A stretch of DNA of 64,000 nucleotides from Bacteroides acidifaciens. GTDB lineage: Bacteria > Bacteroidota > Bacteroidia > Bacteroidales > Bacteroidaceae. How positions within the stretch are numbered: position 1 is the first letter of the stretch; each line of letters starts with the position of its first letter. A program made the translations under genes and the position numbers. Of the stretch, positions 51,308-59,351 are shown piece after piece. The DNA is taken from the NCBI RefSeq assembly GCF_903181435.1, contig NZ_CAEUHO010000001.1:2852001-2916000 (forward strand). Reading direction: 5' to 3'. Under the pieces are notes generated by a model. That model saw only the letters and a program-made list of their open reading frames with translations. It made no database searches and was not told the origin of the DNA.

Positions 51308-52081
51308 TTATTTTCCTATAACACCAGCCCAGTCTTTCGCAAAGCGGAAACTACCGATATTTCCCTTGAAACCACTACGGTTTCTAAATGAAATAGCTTT
51401 CAGACCGGCTTTCAAAGCACCTTCTTCACCAACTGCCACCGCATCGGCTTTCGGTTCATTCTGACCTAATTCGGGGTCAACGAATAAAGAAACCTCGTTC
51501 TTGTCATAATCAACTTTCAATACGAGCAGATGCGTTGTATTATAATCATATACCATAGGAGCCTCGTTGCGTTCTTTCAGCAAGCCGACAGCAAATTTGA
51601 TTTTATCATTTCCTTCGCGTCCGACATATACCTGTCCACGATTTCCGCCGCCGACATAACTGGCACTTACTGCCAAAAAGTCTGCCAAATTGCTTGAACC
51701 GACTTTAGCAAAATTCACCAGACAAGCCAGATAATAAGTTCCTTTGGAATACATCTTCCCTGATTCAACTAAGGAATACGCACTGATGCGGGAACCTTTC
51801 ACACCTTGTGGAAAACCAAAATTAATAGATAATCCCGCTTCATTATACCCTGCATAAGACAGAGCCTTTCCGACAGTAGGACTTACCGCTCCTTCTACCG
51901 GTTTGGCTGTAAAGCCGCCGCACCAGGTATCTACGTTAATAGGAGCCCGTTTATCATCATAAACCGTTTTCTCCAAAGTATCACCTACCTTATAACCTTT
52001 CAACAGGTCATTCTTCAAAACTTGCGCCTGGCTTCCCAATGCAAGTACCGCCAACGCCATTGATACAAATACTTTTCTCAT
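51308..52081 (-). CDS. Secreted hypothetical protein, likely jelly-roll/concanavalin-like
   Basis: A 257-residue exported protein (signal peptide cleaved near SQAQ). The mature part is beta-rich (GLSINFGFPQGVKGSRISAYSLV, GTYYLACLVNF, THLLVLKVDYDKNEVSLFVDPELGQ, ISFRNRSGFKGNIGSFRFAKDW), and the segment VLKVDYDKNEVSLFVDP is typical of concanavalin-A-like jelly rolls. No catalytic motif is recognised. It is the last gene of the minus-strand pectin unit, 42 bases after CE12, so it may bind or support processing of pectin fragments. Confidence 0.65.
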   Translation of the reverse strand: MRKVFVSMALAVLALGSQAQVLKNDLLKGYKVGDTLEKTVYDDKRAPINVDTWCGGFTAKPVEGAVSPTVGKALSYAGYNEAGLSINFGFPQGVKGSRISAYSLVESGKMYSKGTYYLACLVNFAKVGSSNLADFLAVSASYVGGGNRGQVYVGREGNDKIKFAVGLLKERNEAPMVYDYNTTHLLVLKVDYDKNEVSLFVDPELGQNEPKADAVAVGEEGALKAGLKAISFRNRSGFKGNIGSFRFAKDWAGVIGK

Positions 52082-52123
52082 AATTCCTCTTCTATTTTAT
52101 GTTTTTAATCCGCGTTATTTATA

Positions 52124-53410
52124 TTAATTACCGTCCGGTTTCTCTATCTCCGTAAACGGGCAAAGATTCCATTTGAAGTCTTCGAATCTGTCGGGACGAG
52201 CAGGATTGAATCCTTTATAATCCTTTTTCAAGAACTTCACCGCATCCAAATCAGCTTTCTTCATACCTTCAATAATACATTTAGCCAGTTCATAAGCACC
52301 GAAAGTATTGGAGTGGGAATTATCTTTCAGTTCCTTTGTCTGTCCCGGATAAGTATTGGCTGGATAATGCACGAACGCATGTTTAGAGCCGTCTTCACCC
52401 ATTGCTTCATAAAGCGTACGACTGATTTCATTCAAATCAATCAAAGGTACGTTTTCTTTTTCTGCCAACCAACGAATCGCATCGGGATAATCAAGGTGAG
52501 TGTTCATTATCTTGCCATTCTTGTCGAAGCGACGGCGTTGCGTCGGAGTCACTAATACAGGATACGCACCTCTGGAACGTGCTTCATCAATATAAATTTT
52601 CAGATTATACATGAAAGAATAGAAAGCTCCTTTACCGGGACCTTTCTGCTTCTGGTCGTTGTGCCCGAACTCCATAAAGAGATAATCGCCTTTCTTCATC
52701 TGTGTCAGGGCTTTTTTCAAACGTCCGGCACCAATAAAGGTATTAGCGGATTCTCCGGATTCGGCATAATTGGCAATAGCTATCCCGTCGGTGAACCAAC
52801 GTGGGAACATTTGTCCCCAGGCAGCCCAAGGTTCGTTGTCATAATCCACTACGGTGGAGTTGCCGCAAAGGAAAATGGTGGGAACTTTATCTGTACGTTC
52901 AATAACCAAGGAAGTTATGCGCGGAGCATCACCGTTGAATTCGAGTGTCAGCTTTTCATCCCAGTTCAACTTATTCTTTTCACGCGGTTTGATTTTGACT
53001 TTTTGCTTCCCGTTGATATACATATTCCGTTTGTTGACAGTGAAAGATTCAACAAGCGTTTCTCCTTTCTTAGTTGGAAGATTCTCTATAAACAGACGGC
53101 GGGATTCGGCACGTACCGTAGTATTTCCGGCTGAATCCTTGCTGCCAAGAGTGACGGTTACTTTATAGTTACCGTCGGGAACATTGACGGAGAAGAAGAA
53201 AGGTTGGTTGCTTTTTCCGTCCCATGCCGGTTGCAGGTCGTATCCGTAACCCTGTTCTTCGTTGAACAAGGTTCCAGACGTCACTTTAGTATATCCCTCT
53301 TTTACTTTCTTGTCGGAAGTAAAGTCGAATTTATAGACTTGTGCCTGTACAAAAGAGTGGCCAACTAATAATAAGATATTTATAAAAAGAATTATCCTTT
53401 TCATTATCAT
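52124..53410 (-). CDS. Rhamnogalacturonan acetylesterase (CE12, SGNH)
   Basis: A 428-residue secreted esterase removing acetyl groups from RG-I. The first part (about residues 25-165) is a galactose-binding-like beta domain (YKFDFTSDKKVKEGYTKVTSGTLF). The SGNH domain follows, with block I serine in FLCGNSTVVDYDNEPWAAWGQ, block III in EFGHNDQK, and block V Asp/His in KDNSHSNTFGAYE. Start ATGs at 53410 and 53404 are equally possible (two residues apart). It is downstream of three fimbrillin-like genes and probably co-transcribed. Confidence 0.9.
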   Translation of the reverse strand: MIMKRIILFINILLLVGHSFVQAQVYKFDFTSDKKVKEGYTKVTSGTLFNEEQGYGYDLQPAWDGKSNQPFFFSVNVPDGNYKVTVTLGSKDSAGNTTVRAESRRLFIENLPTKKGETLVESFTVNKRNMYINGKQKVKIKPREKNKLNWDEKLTLEFNGDAPRITSLVIERTDKVPTIFLCGNSTVVDYDNEPWAAWGQMFPRWFTDGIAIANYAESGESANTFIGAGRLKKALTQMKKGDYLFMEFGHNDQKQKGPGKGAFYSFMYNLKIYIDEARSRGAYPVLVTPTQRRRFDKNGKIMNTHLDYPDAIRWLAEKENVPLIDLNEISRTLYEAMGEDGSKHAFVHYPANTYPGQTKELKDNSHSNTFGAYELAKCIIEGMKKADLDAVKFLKKDYKGFNPARPDRFEDFKWNLCPFTEIEKPDGN

Positions 53411-53425
53411 ACAAATATTATAGAA

Positions 53426-55030
53426 TTAGAATCCCAAGAAGAAACGATAAGTGTAGCTATTCGTCTTTATACCTCCCGTTCCTGCCGAGCCAGCGGTCTT
53501 TGAATAAGTAACAATATACATATTCTTATTATTTCGCTCTGTACTACTCCAATAGGTAGCAGATATATCCATTATGTTATCCGATACTTTAATCAGTTTA
53601 GAATTCAACTTAGTCTCTAAAGAATTTTCTTTATCTTGCAAAGCAATAAGTTCTCCACTAGAAGGTACATACCAACCTGTAGAAACAGGTGGTGCCGGAA
53701 AATCATTCTCACAATCATTCTGATAACTGAAACATTCAAAATCAGTTTTGAATTCATTGTAATACAAATCTAAGATTTCCGAGTTATTATATCCTAAAAA
53801 ACGAAGCGGCTTATTCTTACTACTTTCGTTCGTATCATAATATCCTGTTATTGCAACATATGAAGAAGCAAACGGAGTTGTTACAAACCAGTCATGCATA
53901 CTTTTAGTCAAAGCAGGAGAGAATTTGCCTGTCTCTGTGTAAAGACTTAAAACTAATCCATGAACACAATTAGGATGTGAACGAAGTAATGCATCATTTT
54001 CGGCTGTATAGGGAGTCCCTACAACATCTTTATATAATACGGAAGGCATTGGATTTCCTACCCAACAAACTACTCCAATACAATTATCTTTGGAAGGTTC
54101 TCCTTCACTGCCACTTACCACACTGCCATCCGCATAATAATAATCACCTACCTGTAGATGATGTGTCACCTCTTTATATCCACCATCAACAACAAAACGT
54201 TTATACTTTCCTTCTTTCATCTTTTCCGCCGTATCAAGCGTACATTGCTTGTCATTGTAATGACCGATAATCTGATTCTCCGATGACGGTTTTCTTAATA
54301 AACGGTATTCATCCTGCTTTGCATCATAATAAGGAGCTATTTTATTTCCTTCGCCCACATTGTCAAGATAGAAAGCTACATCAACAGGCATGGCAACATA
54401 AGGAATTTCTTCCGGCATTGCCACTCCTTCGGCATCCGTAAAGATATAACGGGTGGAAGGCAGCTTCACAACCACCAGACTCATACGGTGCGTCAACTGA
54501 AAGCTTAATGAGTAGTTTCCGTTCTCACCAATCAATGCGGTTGCATTTGAGGTCATCAAATCCTGTTTCGCATACGCTTTTTGGTCACTCTGCTCCGTAG
54601 TCAGTTCCCAGGCGGCTACCAGAGGAGCAAAGAAATCATCGCCTGCCAAATCTGTCTTACCGCTCATATCCGGTTGATAAGGGTAATAAGCATAGAAAGT
54701 CACTCCCGCCAGGCGCTCATCATACAATATCGGTTTGCCCGACCAACTCGAACCATTGAAAGTAAAAGGCATATTATTGATTTCGTCCAATATCGCACCG
54801 TCTTTCACGGCAAACAATCCGATTTGGTCGCCCTGAGTAAAGGTCGTGACGAATCCCGTATCTTCCGTACGTGTAGACGGTTCATTGCTAATCAGACCTG
54901 TGTCAGTCACATTTAGTACAATTCCGTTCTGTGCATTTCCCGGAACTTCTTCTTCATTCTGAGAACAACCAGCCCAACTGAACAACAGGATTGCCAGCAA
55001 AGCTACTTGTATAAGTTTATATTGTTTCAT
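53426..55030 (-). CDS. Fimbrillin-like lipoprotein with C-terminal lectin-like domain
   Basis: A 534-residue lipoprotein (lipobox SWAGC, Cys22). The first 300 residues show the fimbrillin pattern (FVTTFTQGDQIGLFAVKDG, VTFYAYYPYQPDMSG, LSFQLTHRMSLVVVKLPS). The last 200, with GWYVPSSGELIALQD and DISATYWSSTERNN..YIVTYSK, resemble the DUF1566/lectin-like domain of Bacteroidota surface proteins. It lies in a rhamnogalacturonan locus, not in a fimbrial one, so I suspect a surface glycan-binding protein that uses a fimbrillin scaffold. It follows the other two fimbrillin-like genes, 21 bases after the 295-residue one. Confidence 0.78.
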   Translation of the reverse strand: MKQYKLIQVALLAILLFSWAGCSQNEEEVPGNAQNGIVLNVTDTGLISNEPSTRTEDTGFVTTFTQGDQIGLFAVKDGAILDEINNMPFTFNGSSWSGKPILYDERLAGVTFYAYYPYQPDMSGKTDLAGDDFFAPLVAAWELTTEQSDQKAYAKQDLMTSNATALIGENGNYSLSFQLTHRMSLVVVKLPSTRYIFTDAEGVAMPEEIPYVAMPVDVAFYLDNVGEGNKIAPYYDAKQDEYRLLRKPSSENQIIGHYNDKQCTLDTAEKMKEGKYKRFVVDGGYKEVTHHLQVGDYYYADGSVVSGSEGEPSKDNCIGVVCWVGNPMPSVLYKDVVGTPYTAENDALLRSHPNCVHGLVLSLYTETGKFSPALTKSMHDWFVTTPFASSYVAITGYYDTNESSKNKPLRFLGYNNSEILDLYYNEFKTDFECFSYQNDCENDFPAPPVSTGWYVPSSGELIALQDKENSLETKLNSKLIKVSDNIMDISATYWSSTERNNKNMYIVTYSKTAGSAGTGGIKTNSYTYRFFLGF

Positions 55031-55051
55031 CTTCGCTTCAAATTTTGAATA

Positions 55052-55939
55052 TTATTCCTTATCAGTTCCTTCCACTTCCTCATCATCACCATCCCACGAA
55101 ACAGAATCTTTCTCTATGGTCACTTTCAGTCCCGGCTTACCAACTCCTACATTGTATGTATATTGGTGTCCGCCTTCCAAGATTCCCTCTCCATTGCCCG
55201 GTGTATGCCCGAAAGTCCTGCCGTCTTTCAACACAACCTTAAAGAACAACTTACTGGACATATCTTGTGGAATCGTCAACAACTGGAAAGAATAGGCATA
55301 TCCCTCTCTAGCGTTTAACAGATAAGGTTTCATCACTGCCGTTCCGGCACCTGCGACCGATTGCAATTTACCCTCTGTCATTGTCCCCTTTGTCACTGCA
55401 TTTACAGTAAAGACAACGCCATTCAAATCTTCTTCGGACACCGTATCGCCGTCACCCTTCACGTTGATAATCAGTTTTACCGTTCCATGACGGAATTTAA
55501 GCTTCCGTTCGCTACGGAATTTCATCTTCTCATAGGCATAAAGAAAATCCGAGTTTTGATAGGCTTCATCAGTAGTCTGGTCGGCGGCTACCGCCCATTC
55601 AGTCAATAAGGTTTCCGAAGAAGGATACCAGGCAAACAAAGTTTCTTCCTCTGTGGTCGTGTACCAATAAAGAGGGTCGTTATTCTTGGCACTCATTTCT
55701 CCCGACTGAGAAACCTCATACAGTTTCTGTGAGAAACCGTCATAAAGGGAAACGGATTCTCCCCCGTTCCACTCAGTCTTTTCACCGATACCGCGTGTGA
55801 AAGTCATACCGGACTTTTCCGCTGTCAACTCCAGCGGATATTTATTATTCTGAAACTCGTCTTCCACTACATTGGTACATGCTCCGAAGAAGCCTGCCAC
55901 CGCCAATAAGCTGCCGAGCCATAAGTCTTGTCTTTTCAT
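55052..55939 (-). CDS. Fimbrillin-like lipoprotein (pectin locus)
   Basis: A 295-residue lipoprotein (lipobox FFGAC, Cys21) with fimbrillin-type features: NKYPLELTAEKSGMTFTRG, WNGGESVSLYDG, LFAWYPSSE, LKFRHGTVKLIINVKG and FQLLTIPQDMSSKLFFKVVLKDGR. It ends in a strand (LKVTIEKDSVSWDGDDEEVEG) typical of family members. Located between two similar genes in the deacetylase/GH105 unit. Likely a surface-exposed glycan-handling or assembly protein; whether it polymerises is unknown. Confidence 0.75.
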   Translation of the reverse strand: MKRQDLWLGSLLAVAGFFGACTNVVEDEFQNNKYPLELTAEKSGMTFTRGIGEKTEWNGGESVSLYDGFSQKLYEVSQSGEMSAKNNDPLYWYTTTEEETLFAWYPSSETLLTEWAVAADQTTDEAYQNSDFLYAYEKMKFRSERKLKFRHGTVKLIINVKGDGDTVSEEDLNGVVFTVNAVTKGTMTEGKLQSVAGAGTAVMKPYLLNAREGYAYSFQLLTIPQDMSSKLFFKVVLKDGRTFGHTPGNGEGILEGGHQYTYNVGVGKPGLKVTIEKDSVSWDGDDEEVEGTDKE

Positions 55940-55969
55940 ATCGTTCCTTTTTGAATCCTTATCACTCGT

Positions 55970-56932
55970 TTATTCAGTAACCGAAGCTGTCACATCTTTA
56001 TCATCTTCGACTATCCAATCTTCAATCTCCGCTTTGGTGATTGTCATTGCCGGATTTTCGAATGTCACATTATAAGGATAAGCATGTCCGCTCTCCAAAT
56101 TCTGAACAGGCATATATTGAGTATATGTCTCATCATTCATCCTTACTTCCAGCAATACTTCCGCCGGCATATCCTGCGGGAAGAGAATAATAGACGCAGT
56201 CATTTCACCTTCTGCCGGTTTAGTAATATCCATACTCAATTCAGAGTTAGGGGTAGCGACGCCCTTGGCAACAGCCTCACCGGTAGTCACGTTGAAAGTT
56301 CCTTCGAGTTGCAGGCTTTTCAGATAGACTTTCATATTGTTCAGTGTGGCACCGTTGGTTGCCTTGAACTTCAGTATTATCTTGGTCATTTTGTGTGAGA
56401 AGTCAAATGTAACGGGAGCTTCGGCACGAATCCCGGTAGCCTTCGCGAATAAGAAGTCTATTTGAGGCTGTTTGTCCGCAGTCTGGTCTGAGCCGCTTAT
56501 CGTTTTTGCTATCACACCTTCCGTACCCGGCAAAGTTCCATTCTCACCCTGATAAGGATAATAAGCATTCAAGGTAAACTCACCTTCTCCTTTCAAACGG
56601 ATATTATTGTCTGTCGAACCTTCATTCACAACACGAAACGCATTTCCGTTTTCATTGCGGTACTGGATATTAATATAGGTGTCCACTGCGTTAAGCGTCG
56701 CATTATCCTCGTCCGCTTCAACAGTCACTCCGATACGGTCGTCCGTCCCCCACGCCGCACCGACAGCACGGAATTTCTGAACATTGTCCAACACTTCGTC
56801 GATATTTCCAAAAATTTCGATGGGCTTATAAGCGCGGTCTGCTTTTCCCGATTCTTCGTCACTGCAAGCTGAGAAAGCTAATGACACTAGCATAGCGGCT
56901 GCTAAATACATGTTTTTCATTGATGTCTTCAT
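55970..56932 (-). CDS. Fimbrillin-like lipoprotein, first of three (pectin locus)
   Basis: A 320-residue lipoprotein (lipobox AFSAC). Fimbrillin features include RAVGAAWGTDDRIGVTVE, EFTLNAYYPYQG, VTFDFSHKMTKIILKFKATNGATL and ASIILFPQDMPAEVLLEVRMND, ending with EIEDWIVEDD. A second ATG twelve bases downstream (56920) would also serve as start. It heads the fimbrillin-CE12 unit, whose 160-base upstream gap has a GTACGCAAATACC site similar to the one ahead of the deacetylase gene. Confidence 0.75.
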   Translation of the reverse strand: MKTSMKNMYLAAAMLVSLAFSACSDEESGKADRAYKPIEIFGNIDEVLDNVQKFRAVGAAWGTDDRIGVTVEADEDNATLNAVDTYINIQYRNENGNAFRVVNEGSTDNNIRLKGEGEFTLNAYYPYQGENGTLPGTEGVIAKTISGSDQTADKQPQIDFLFAKATGIRAEAPVTFDFSHKMTKIILKFKATNGATLNNMKVYLKSLQLEGTFNVTTGEAVAKGVATPNSELSMDITKPAEGEMTASIILFPQDMPAEVLLEVRMNDETYTQYMPVQNLESGHAYPYNVTFENPAMTITKAEIEDWIVEDDKDVTASVTE

Positions 56933-56978
56933 TTTAAGTTATTGTTCTTTTGATTTTTTACTTCCGCAAATGTAGACG

Positions 56979-57019
56979 TACTTATTGAAGTACACAATGG
57001 ACGATTGTACGCAAATACC
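56979..57019. promoter_or_regulatory. Candidate HTCS site upstream of the fimbrillin-like genes
   Basis: GTAC..ACAAT and ATTGTAC arms surround a GGACG core, followed by GCAAATACC to 57019. The arrangement (dyad plus CAAATAC on one side) is repeated at 59293-59320. Confidence 0.55.
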
Positions 57020-57092
57020 TTGGCAATTATCCATTCAAGGGAAGTAAGCCCGCCGGAGTATAATTACCTAGGGAGAAGTGTATATTATTCTA

Positions 57093-58229
57093 TTATTTCA
57101 GCTTGTACACTTCCGTCCCGGCAAGCAGGAAACAACCTACACCGTAATCCTCAAAGTCGGGTACACTCTTATAAGTAACAGGCTGCCCGTCTTTAGGCTC
57201 CTTACCCGTGCCCTGTACATATCCCAGGAATCCGTTCGGATGAACGGCATCTCTCACCATTGCATTCCATGCCTTTAAAGCAACCGGAAGATACTCCTTT
57301 CGGTCAAGCAGTCCGTTGCGAACTCCCCAAACCATTCCGTAGACAAACAGTGCCGTGCCGGAAGTCTCTTTCCCGCCGAAGTTCGTAGGGTCATGAAGGC
57401 TGACATTCCAGAAACCGTCTTCACGCTGGCACTTCTTCAATGCCTTGCTCATGGTCAGGAAGTCGTTAATATAGTCCTGACGGTGTTTCTCGTCAGCAGG
57501 GATTTCATCCAGTACACGTACCAAGGCGGCATATACCCAGCCGTTCCCGCGGCTCCAGTAACAATCCTCGCCATTCGGCTCCTTATATGGCGGGTTAAAA
57601 TCCTGGTCGCGCCACCACAGACCGTCTTTGGGGTTGAACATACCCGTCTCGTCGTGCTGGCTGCGTGTATAATAATACATGTCCCACATCTTGTCATAGT
57701 ATTTCTGCTCTCCGGTCATTTTGCCGAACTTGGCGAAGATAGGCATTGCCATTTGTACGGCGTCAATCCACCACCAGTCATTTACTTGCGGAGTGTTCAC
57801 CACCATGTCGATGCTCGCCTTGATATTCCGAATCATGTTCGGGTCGGACGGACATATATTATACAGGTCGATATAAGTTTGTCCGCAGCAGTGGTCGTCC
57901 GCGTTGCGGGTGGTGTTGCCGTTTCTCATTCCCCATTTGTGGAAGTCCGCCCAGTCGTAGGCATAGCGATAATAATCTTCGTGCGGATAAATGCCATATA
58001 AAGACATCAGTCCTTCATAATATACACCGCGTGTCCATATATTGCTGGGGCGTACACGGCCATAAAAACTGGGGATGGTATAGTCAGCATACTTCTTCAT
58101 AAAGTAACCGTTCACTTTCTTCATTACCGCCAACGTTTCTTTTTGGTCGGGTAATGTCTGAGCATTCACACTGACAGAACCTGTCAAGATGAAAAAGAAT
58201 AATAGTACGAAAATATTCTTCATGGACAT
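57093..58229 (-). CDS. GH105 unsaturated rhamnogalacturonyl hydrolase
   Basis: A 378-residue exported (alpha/alpha)6-barrel enzyme that removes the unsaturated galacturonate left on fragments by PL9 and PL11 lyases. The signal peptide ends near VNAQ. Typical motifs are RVRPSNIWTRGVYYEGLMSLY, the aspartate in NADDHCCGQTYIDLY, NDWWWIDAVQMAMPIFAKFG, WWRDQDFNPPYKEPNGEDCYWSRGNGWVYAALVRVL and HDPTNFGGKETSGTALFVYGM. The start could be 58229 or 58223. It follows the deacetylase gene by 7 bases, so the two form one operon. Confidence 0.94.
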   Translation of the reverse strand: MSMKNIFVLLFFFILTGSVSVNAQTLPDQKETLAVMKKVNGYFMKKYADYTIPSFYGRVRPSNIWTRGVYYEGLMSLYGIYPHEDYYRYAYDWADFHKWGMRNGNTTRNADDHCCGQTYIDLYNICPSDPNMIRNIKASIDMVVNTPQVNDWWWIDAVQMAMPIFAKFGKMTGEQKYYDKMWDMYYYTRSQHDETGMFNPKDGLWWRDQDFNPPYKEPNGEDCYWSRGNGWVYAALVRVLDEIPADEKHRQDYINDFLTMSKALKKCQREDGFWNVSLHDPTNFGGKETSGTALFVYGMVWGVRNGLLDRKEYLPVALKAWNAMVRDAVHPNGFLGYVQGTGKEPKDGQPVTYKSVPDFEDYGVGCFLLAGTEVYKLK

Positions 58230-58236
58230 TCTTGGA

Positions 58237-59208
58237 TTATTTATATTTAAAACTTACTTTGATTTTCCCTGCATACGGATTGAAATCGAAAAGGACTTTC
58301 TCTCCTGAGATATGTGCCGGCAGTGGCTTCCTGCCTTGTTTCACGAATACTTCCCCTACTCCTTTACATTCAATCACCATTGTCAACGGTTCTGTAAACA
58401 GTTTCTTGTCTACTGTCATTTCAGGAGTAATCGTCAAGCCTTTCTTTGTTTCCGATACTTTCAACCGAATATCGTCTCTCTCCCTTATATAAGCGGCCAC
58501 TTCACGGAACGTACCTACCCAAATCTTATCTTCCAGGCTTTTCACCTTGTCCAAATGTTCCCAAAACAGGGACGGTTCCTTAAAAGCATCATATCCGTAA
58601 TTGATTCCATGCGTCATGCCTACTCCCCATTCCCCTTTTTTCATCAAATCATCCAACCATTTGGCAAATCGTTGGGGAGTCGATTTGCTACCGATTGAAA
58701 TCTGCCTGGTACGTGTTCCGACCCTGTTTTTGGAAGCCAGTTCCACGATTTCATCGGTTTTATAATTATAGGGATAGCAGTAAGTGACAGGCATCGCACC
58801 TATATTGGCAAAAATCGCACTGTCATTCTTTTCTATTTCCGTCTTCACCTGTTCCAACGTCAGTCGTTTCGCATTCTTATGTGTCCAGCTATGGTTGGAA
58901 ATCTCGTGTCCGTTCTTTGCCATTTTCCTCAGTTCGCCCCAAGTCATCCGGGGTAATTTGGACGATGCCCCTTGTTCCGTATAATAGCCGCATATCCAAA
59001 ATGTCCCCCTAAAGCCACGCTTTTCCAATTCCGGCGCAGCTACCGTGGAATGTTCCGCCAAACCGTCATCAAAAGTATAGGAGATAGCGCAAGTCTTGTC
59101 CTGCCTGTATTTGGCGACATAGACTTTCCAGTCCGCTGCCGACAAGGTAGTACCGGTACAGAAAATGCAGAAGAAAGAAACTAGGATAAAGAAAGAAAGA
59201 GTTTTCAT
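58237..59208 (-). CDS. Polysaccharide deacetylase (NodB/CE4-like)
   Basis: A 323-residue exported metal-dependent deacetylase. The NodB domain covers about residues 35-220: SYTFDDGLAEHS supplies the catalytic base and metal aspartate, and NHSWTHKNAKRL the two metal histidines. The C-terminal 100 residues form a beta domain without a recognised fold. Presence in this locus suggests action on acetylated pectin side chains. The 143-base upstream gap carries a 21-bp perfect dyad that may bind a regulator. Confidence 0.88.
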   Translation of the reverse strand: MKTLSFFILVSFFCIFCTGTTLSAADWKVYVAKYRQDKTCAISYTFDDGLAEHSTVAAPELEKRGFRGTFWICGYYTEQGASSKLPRMTWGELRKMAKNGHEISNHSWTHKNAKRLTLEQVKTEIEKNDSAIFANIGAMPVTYCYPYNYKTDEIVELASKNRVGTRTRQISIGSKSTPQRFAKWLDDLMKKGEWGVGMTHGINYGYDAFKEPSLFWEHLDKVKSLEDKIWVGTFREVAAYIRERDDIRLKVSETKKGLTITPEMTVDKKLFTEPLTMVIECKGVGEVFVKQGRKPLPAHISGEKVLFDFNPYAGKIKVSFKYK

Positions 59209-59292
59209 GGTTCTATCAAATGATTAAATATATGGATACAAAAATCTAGTGACGCACTATTTACTTTGCAAAAATAGGCGTACTTCCTCTCT

Positions 59293-59320
59293 TGTACAAT
59301 AGACTATTGTACACAAATAC
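59293..59320. promoter_or_regulatory. Perfect dyad plus CAAATAC, candidate HTCS operator
   Basis: Ten-base arms TGTACAATAG and CTATTGTACA flank a single A (59293-59313), followed by CAAATAC to 59320. It lies between the divergently... oriented deacetylase promoter and the end of the second HTCS gene, on a 143-base gap with no other regulator site. The same layout is seen ahead of the fimbrillin-like genes. Confidence 0.6.
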
Positions 59321-59351
59321 AAGGAAAATTATCCAATATGTAATATTATCG

